64,000 nt of DNA, taken from Leclercia adecarboxylata. Lineage in GTDB: Bacteria; Pseudomonadota; Gammaproteobacteria; Enterobacterales; Enterobacteriaceae. Below the pieces are notes generated by a model. The model made no database searches. It was not told the origin of the DNA and was given only the letters and a program-made list of their open reading frames with translations. This document shows, piece after piece, positions 60,973-64,000 of the stretch (position 1 is its first letter; the number at the start of each line of letters is the position of its first letter). Position numbers and translations under genes: made by a program. The stretch covers positions 620,001 through 684,000 of the forward strand of contig NZ_CP098325.1 of assembly GCF_023639785.1 (NCBI RefSeq), read 5' to 3'.

Positions 60973-61854
60973 ACTAAGATAGTTGATCATCGCCCGCATT
61001 CTGGCTGGCATATGTTTGTTACGCGTCCAGAGCAGCCATAACTCGCCCGAATAGCTGCTGATAAACGTCCACTCCGGCAGAACCTGCACAATCTCCCCTT
61101 TTTCAAGCGCCTCACGCGCCGTAAACAGCGGTAGACTTCCGATACCAACATGTCGTTTGACCGCATCCAGCCGCACGCCCGTGTGGTTAGCCGCGTAGCG
61201 GCCGCGCGTCTGTACAATCTCCGTTTTTCCCTGCACGGTAAACTTCCAGCGGGAGTCGGCCGGGGTTTCACCGAGCGAAATACAGCTATGCGCCCGGAGG
61301 TCGTGCGGCTCCTGCGGCGTGCCTGCGCGACGAAGGTATTCTGGCGTCGCGCAAATAATATGGGTTACCGGCATCAGCGGCTTCCCGTACAGGCCTGGAG
61401 AAGGGGTATTGGTGATCCGTAATGCCAGATCGACACCGTCATCAATCAGATCCATGTAGCGATCTTCCAGACGCAGGCAGACATCTATTTGCGGATAGCG
61501 CGCCAGAAACGCCGGCATCAGCGGATGGATCACAAACCGTCCCACGGCTTTCGGTACGCTTATCGTCAGCTTTCCCTGGGCAATGGTTTGCAGGCTGCTG
61601 CCGGAATCCATTGCCTGTTGTGCCGCTTCCAGCATATCCAGCGCATGTTCATAAACCGATTTTCCGGTTTCGGTAAGTGCCAGCTTGCGCGTGGTACGGT
61701 TCAGTAACTTACATCCCATCTCCTTCTCCAGGCGTGAAACACAACGGCTGATCGCCGAGGGCGTCGCCCCCGTAATACGGGCTACGGTAGAGAAATTGCC
61801 GTGTTCAACGATAGCAACGAAGGTCGCGAGATCGGGAAGCAGTGCAGGTTTCAT
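60952..61854 (-). CDS. LysR-family transcriptional regulator
   Basis: 300 residues. The N-terminal helix-turn-helix is NFSTVARITGATPSAISRCV, then SRLEKEMGCKLLNRTTRKLALT and a substrate-binding effector domain. It is divergent from the AlaX-type gene across 92 bp, the usual arrangement for a LysR protein that controls its neighbour, so that gene and itself are the likely targets. The effector is unknown. E. coli has no equivalent after ispH. Confidence 0.9.
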   Translation of the reverse strand: MKPALLPDLATFVAIVEHGNFSTVARITGATPSAISRCVSRLEKEMGCKLLNRTTRKLALTETGKSVYEHALDMLEAAQQAMDSGSSLQTIAQGKLTISVPKAVGRFVIHPLMPAFLARYPQIDVCLRLEDRYMDLIDDGVDLALRITNTPSPGLYGKPLMPVTHIICATPEYLRRAGTPQEPHDLRAHSCISLGETPADSRWKFTVQGKTEIVQTRGRYAANHTGVRLDAVKRHVGIGSLPLFTAREALEKGEIVQVLPEWTFISSYSGELWLLWTRNKHMPARMRAMINYLSENMPVT

Positions 61855-61946
61855 TTGTGCATACCAGGCAAGAGTGCATTGTTTGAAAGTCAGATTATCG
61901 ATGCTTAAGTGATGAATATACTGTCAGGCTACAGAGGAGAACAACC

Positions 61947-62588
61947 ATGACAGAACGACTTTATTACGTCAGTGAAGCGACAGAAGGCCGCGCGAAGGTG
62001 ATCCGGTGCACTGAAGAGGCGGATGGCCGCTACGCCGTTGAGCTGGACCAGACCCTTTTCCATCCACAGGGGGGCGGACAGCCAGCGGATCGGGGCTTTA
62101 TCGCCGGGATTGCGGTAGAGAGCGTGAACCTGCGTGGGGAGCAGGTCATTCACATCCTGTCCCGGCCGCTTGTGCCAGGTGAGGTGGACATTCAGGTTGA
62201 TAAAAGTGCACGGGTGCGTCATTCCCGCTGGCACAGCGCTGGTCATTTGATTGGCTATGCCGGGGAGCGATGTGGCTGGGAACCGGTAAAAGCCCACCAC
62301 TGGCCCGGTGAAGGACGGATCACCTTTACGGCCCGGGAGCCGCAGAGCGCAATGCCTGATGCCAGCGCGCTGATGTCCCTTATCAACGGCTGGAAAGCCA
62401 ACAATCTGCCTTGTTATATCGTAACTGAAGCGGGCAGGCGTAAGGTTAGCTTTGGCGATCTCCCCGCGTATGCCTGTGGCGGAACGCATGTTAGTCAACT
62501 GGCAGAAATTGGAGAAATGCAGATCCTGGGGATGAAAATAAAAAAAGGACAGCTGGTAGTCACCTATGCGCTTCACGAGCAGGCGTAA
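61947..62588 (+). CDS. AlaX-type free-standing alanyl-tRNA editing protein
   Basis: 213 residues, resembling the editing domain of AlaRS without its synthetase. Zinc motifs are HxxxH (His96, His100 in RWHSAGHLIG) and CxxxH (Cys177, His181 in ACGGTHV). The N-terminal FHPQGGGQPADRG loop fits AlaX-M-type proteins. Predicted to hydrolyse Ser-tRNA(Ala) or Gly-tRNA(Ala) in trans. An alternative role on another small-amino-acid ester or D-aminoacyl substrate cannot be excluded. ATG 61947 follows AGAGGAG. Likely controlled by the divergent LysR protein. Confidence 0.85.
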   Translation: MTERLYYVSEATEGRAKVIRCTEEADGRYAVELDQTLFHPQGGGQPADRGFIAGIAVESVNLRGEQVIHILSRPLVPGEVDIQVDKSARVRHSRWHSAGHLIGYAGERCGWEPVKAHHWPGEGRITFTAREPQSAMPDASALMSLINGWKANNLPCYIVTEAGRRKVSFGDLPAYACGGTHVSQLAEIGEMQILGMKIKKGQLVVTYALHEQA

Positions 62589-62688
62589 CGGGATTGTGAT
62601 TAACCCGACAGAGCGGAAGGCTTCGCGAGAGGGGGAGCGGTTAATCTGATAAGCTTGTCATGTTGTTCTCCTCGGGCCGGAGATAAAC

Positions 62689-63252
62689 ATGAATCCTGAC
62701 ATTACCCTGCCACCTCAGGTGGCGTGGGCCAGCGGTGTATTCGCTAACGGTCCGCTTATCTGCAAGACAACCCGCATCGCCGATCTGCCAGGCGTTTTCA
62801 GTGATAACGACGCCTGGCGTAACTGCGAACCGCATCAGCGCGTCTATGACGTTGATATGCTCGACTCGCCGTCGGGGGAAGGAGCGCTGTACGTCGGTGT
62901 TACCCATCTCTATGCGGGTAAAATCGGCAATGAGTTCTTTATGACGCGCGGCCACTTCCATCAGCGCCGCGAACAGGGCGAGATCTATTTTGGCCTGCGA
63001 GGCTGCGGCTTGCTGCTGCTTCAGTCGCCATCCGGTCAGGCGCGGCTGGAGTGCGTGAGGGCCGGCTCCGTGCATATTATTCCCCCCTTTAACGCACACC
63101 GCCTGATTAACACGGGTGAAGACACGCTTTCAGCACTGGCAGTATGGCCCAGCGTGGCCGGACATGATTATGCGGCACTGGCTGGTGGTTTTGCGCTTCG
63201 CGTCTTTGCCTCTGAACATCACCCGCAGGGATGGGAGGTCGGCAATGCTTAA
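62689..63252 (+). CDS. Cupin-type phosphoglucose isomerase-like protein (first copy)
   Basis: 187 residues matching the archaeal type-2 (cupin) glucose-6-phosphate isomerase family. Predicted metal ligands are His89, His91, Glu98 and His137 (GHFHQRREQGEIYF and PPFNAHRLIN), closely corresponding to those of Pyrococcus PGI. It could isomerise glucose 6-phosphate or another sugar phosphate. The ATG at 62689 follows CGGAG. It overlaps the next, related gene by 8 bp. Enterobacteria normally use the unrelated Pgi, so this is an accessory enzyme, perhaps from a sugar-use operon continuing to the right. Confidence 0.82.
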   Translation: MNPDITLPPQVAWASGVFANGPLICKTTRIADLPGVFSDNDAWRNCEPHQRVYDVDMLDSPSGEGALYVGVTHLYAGKIGNEFFMTRGHFHQRREQGEIYFGLRGCGLLLLQSPSGQARLECVRAGSVHIIPPFNAHRLINTGEDTLSALAVWPSVAGHDYAALAGGFALRVFASEHHPQGWEVGNA

Positions 63253-64000
63253 CGTCGGGCTGGATATGACCATCACACACCGCCCGTTGGGTTTTAGTTA
63301 CGCAGGAGACGTGACTGGCCCGATGCCGGAAATTCGCACCCTGGATCAGATTCGCCCGTCATTGCGTAATCCGGACTGCGAAGGGCCGGAGCAGGTCTAC
63401 GCCATTGCGATGGACGTTGCGCGTCTGTCTGACAGGCAGGAACTGGAAAAACGGATGCTGCTGTTTGGCGTGGTCACCTATGCCGCGGGCACGCTGGGGG
63501 ATGAGCCGGTGCGCAGCCAGGGGCATGTACACCGCATCAGCAGGCATAGCGGCTGGTCGCCGCCGGAACTGTATGAGGTCTGGCAGGGCAAAGCGATTAT
63601 CTACATGCAGGAGTTTGTTGATGACGATCCCGGCCGCTGCTTTGCGGTGCTGGCGGGACCGGGAGAAAAGGTGCTGGTGCCGCCGGGGTGGGGCCATGCG
63701 ACGATTTCTGCGTCACCGGAGGAGCCGTTGACCTTTGGCGCATGGTGCGACAGGGAATATGGCTTTGAATATGAGGCCATTCGCGCCCGCAGGGGGCTGG
63801 CCTGGTATCCGCTGGTGCAGGGCAGCCATATCGTCTGGCTGCATAATAAACACTACATGGCGGGGAGGCTGCAGATGATTACGCCGCGCTGCTACAGCGA
63901 GTTTGGTATCACAGATGCGCCGATCTACCAGCAGTTTATTGACGATCCCGCCCGCTTTCAGTTTATCTCCCGCCCGGACAAAACGGCGGAGCTATGGCGT
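63245..64000 (+). CDS. Cupin-type phosphoglucose isomerase-like protein (second copy, cut by window edge)
   Basis: 252 codons are visible, running off the right edge. The predicted metal ligands are kept: His94, His96, Glu108 and His151 (QGHVHR, SPPELYEV, PPGWGHATIS). The spacing between the histidines and the glutamate is wider than in the first copy, so these are diverged paralogues rather than a recent duplication. The visible protein is already longer than a single-cupin PGI. It overlaps the preceding gene (ATG within its end), so the two are translated together and may act as a heteromer or on sequential steps. Confidence 0.8.
   Translation, partial: MLNVGLDMTITHRPLGFSYAGDVTGPMPEIRTLDQIRPSLRNPDCEGPEQVYAIAMDVARLSDRQELEKRMLLFGVVTYAAGTLGDEPVRSQGHVHRISRHSGWSPPELYEVWQGKAIIYMQEFVDDDPGRCFAVLAGPGEKVLVPPGWGHATISASPEEPLTFGAWCDREYGFEYEAIRARRGLAWYPLVQGSHIVWLHNKHYMAGRLQMITPRCYSEFGITDAPIYQQFIDDPARFQFISRPDKTAELWR

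Noticed and set aside
62598..62646. Distant inverted repeat GATTAACC ... GGTTAATC before the first cupin
   Set aside because: Arms are only 8 bp and 33 bp apart; this could be chance and no promoter element fits clearly.

Overview
The window is a stretch of an enterobacterial chromosome. Gene order and protein sequences follow the Escherichia coli region that runs across the conventional map zero (yjjPB ... deoCABD ... arcA, thrLABC, talB, dnaKJ, nhaAR, ileS, ispH). The coding GC is clearly higher than in E. coli and several E. coli loci are absent. This suggests an Enterobacter/Leclercia/Lelliottia-type member of the Enterobacteriaceae, but the genus cannot be fixed from this window. The sequence looks like single-copy core chromosome. 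I see no prophage, insertion sequence, CRISPR array or plasmid gene.

Left part (1-7500): a cut-off TetR regulator; the YjjP/YjjB exporter pair; an AT-rich stretch leading to the overlapping LuxR-type regulators yjjQ-bglJ; an accessory insert before fhuF made of a YbaK-type tRNA deacylase and an orphan lactose/cellobiose-family PTS EIIC behind a strong two-operator promoter; Fur-controlled fhuF and yjjZ; and three identical tRNA-Leu(CAG) genes.

Middle (7500-36000): rsmC, holD-rimI-yjjG, prfC, osmY, ytjA, yjjU-yjjV, the uncharacterised glycyl-radical pair yjjI-yjjW (divergent from the deo operon), deoCABD with a well-conserved deoP2 control region, lplA, ytjB, serB-radA-nadR, ettA, slt, trpR, yjjX, gpmB, rob, creA (without creBCD) and arcA with the small gene yjjY upstream.

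Right part (36000-61000): a LasT/TrmJ-type methyltransferase, the threonine operon with its leader attenuator, yaaX, yaaA, yaaJ, talB, mog, a metabolite:H+ symporter not found here in E. coli, satP, dnaK-dnaJ behind sigma-32 promoters, nhaA-nhaR, rpsT, and ribF-ileS-lspA-fkpB-ispH (isoleucyl-tRNA, lipoprotein and isoprenoid functions in one transcription unit).

The right end (60940-64000) is accessory: a LysR regulator divergent from a free-standing AlaX-type alanyl-tRNA editing protein, followed by two overlapping cupin-type phosphoglucose-isomerase-like genes, the second cut by the window edge. Seven REP/BIME elements lie between genes, mostly at operon ends. No strong new system is evident. 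The least explained parts are the orphan EIIC locus, the AlaX/twin-cupin module and the YjjI/YjjW glycyl-radical pair.
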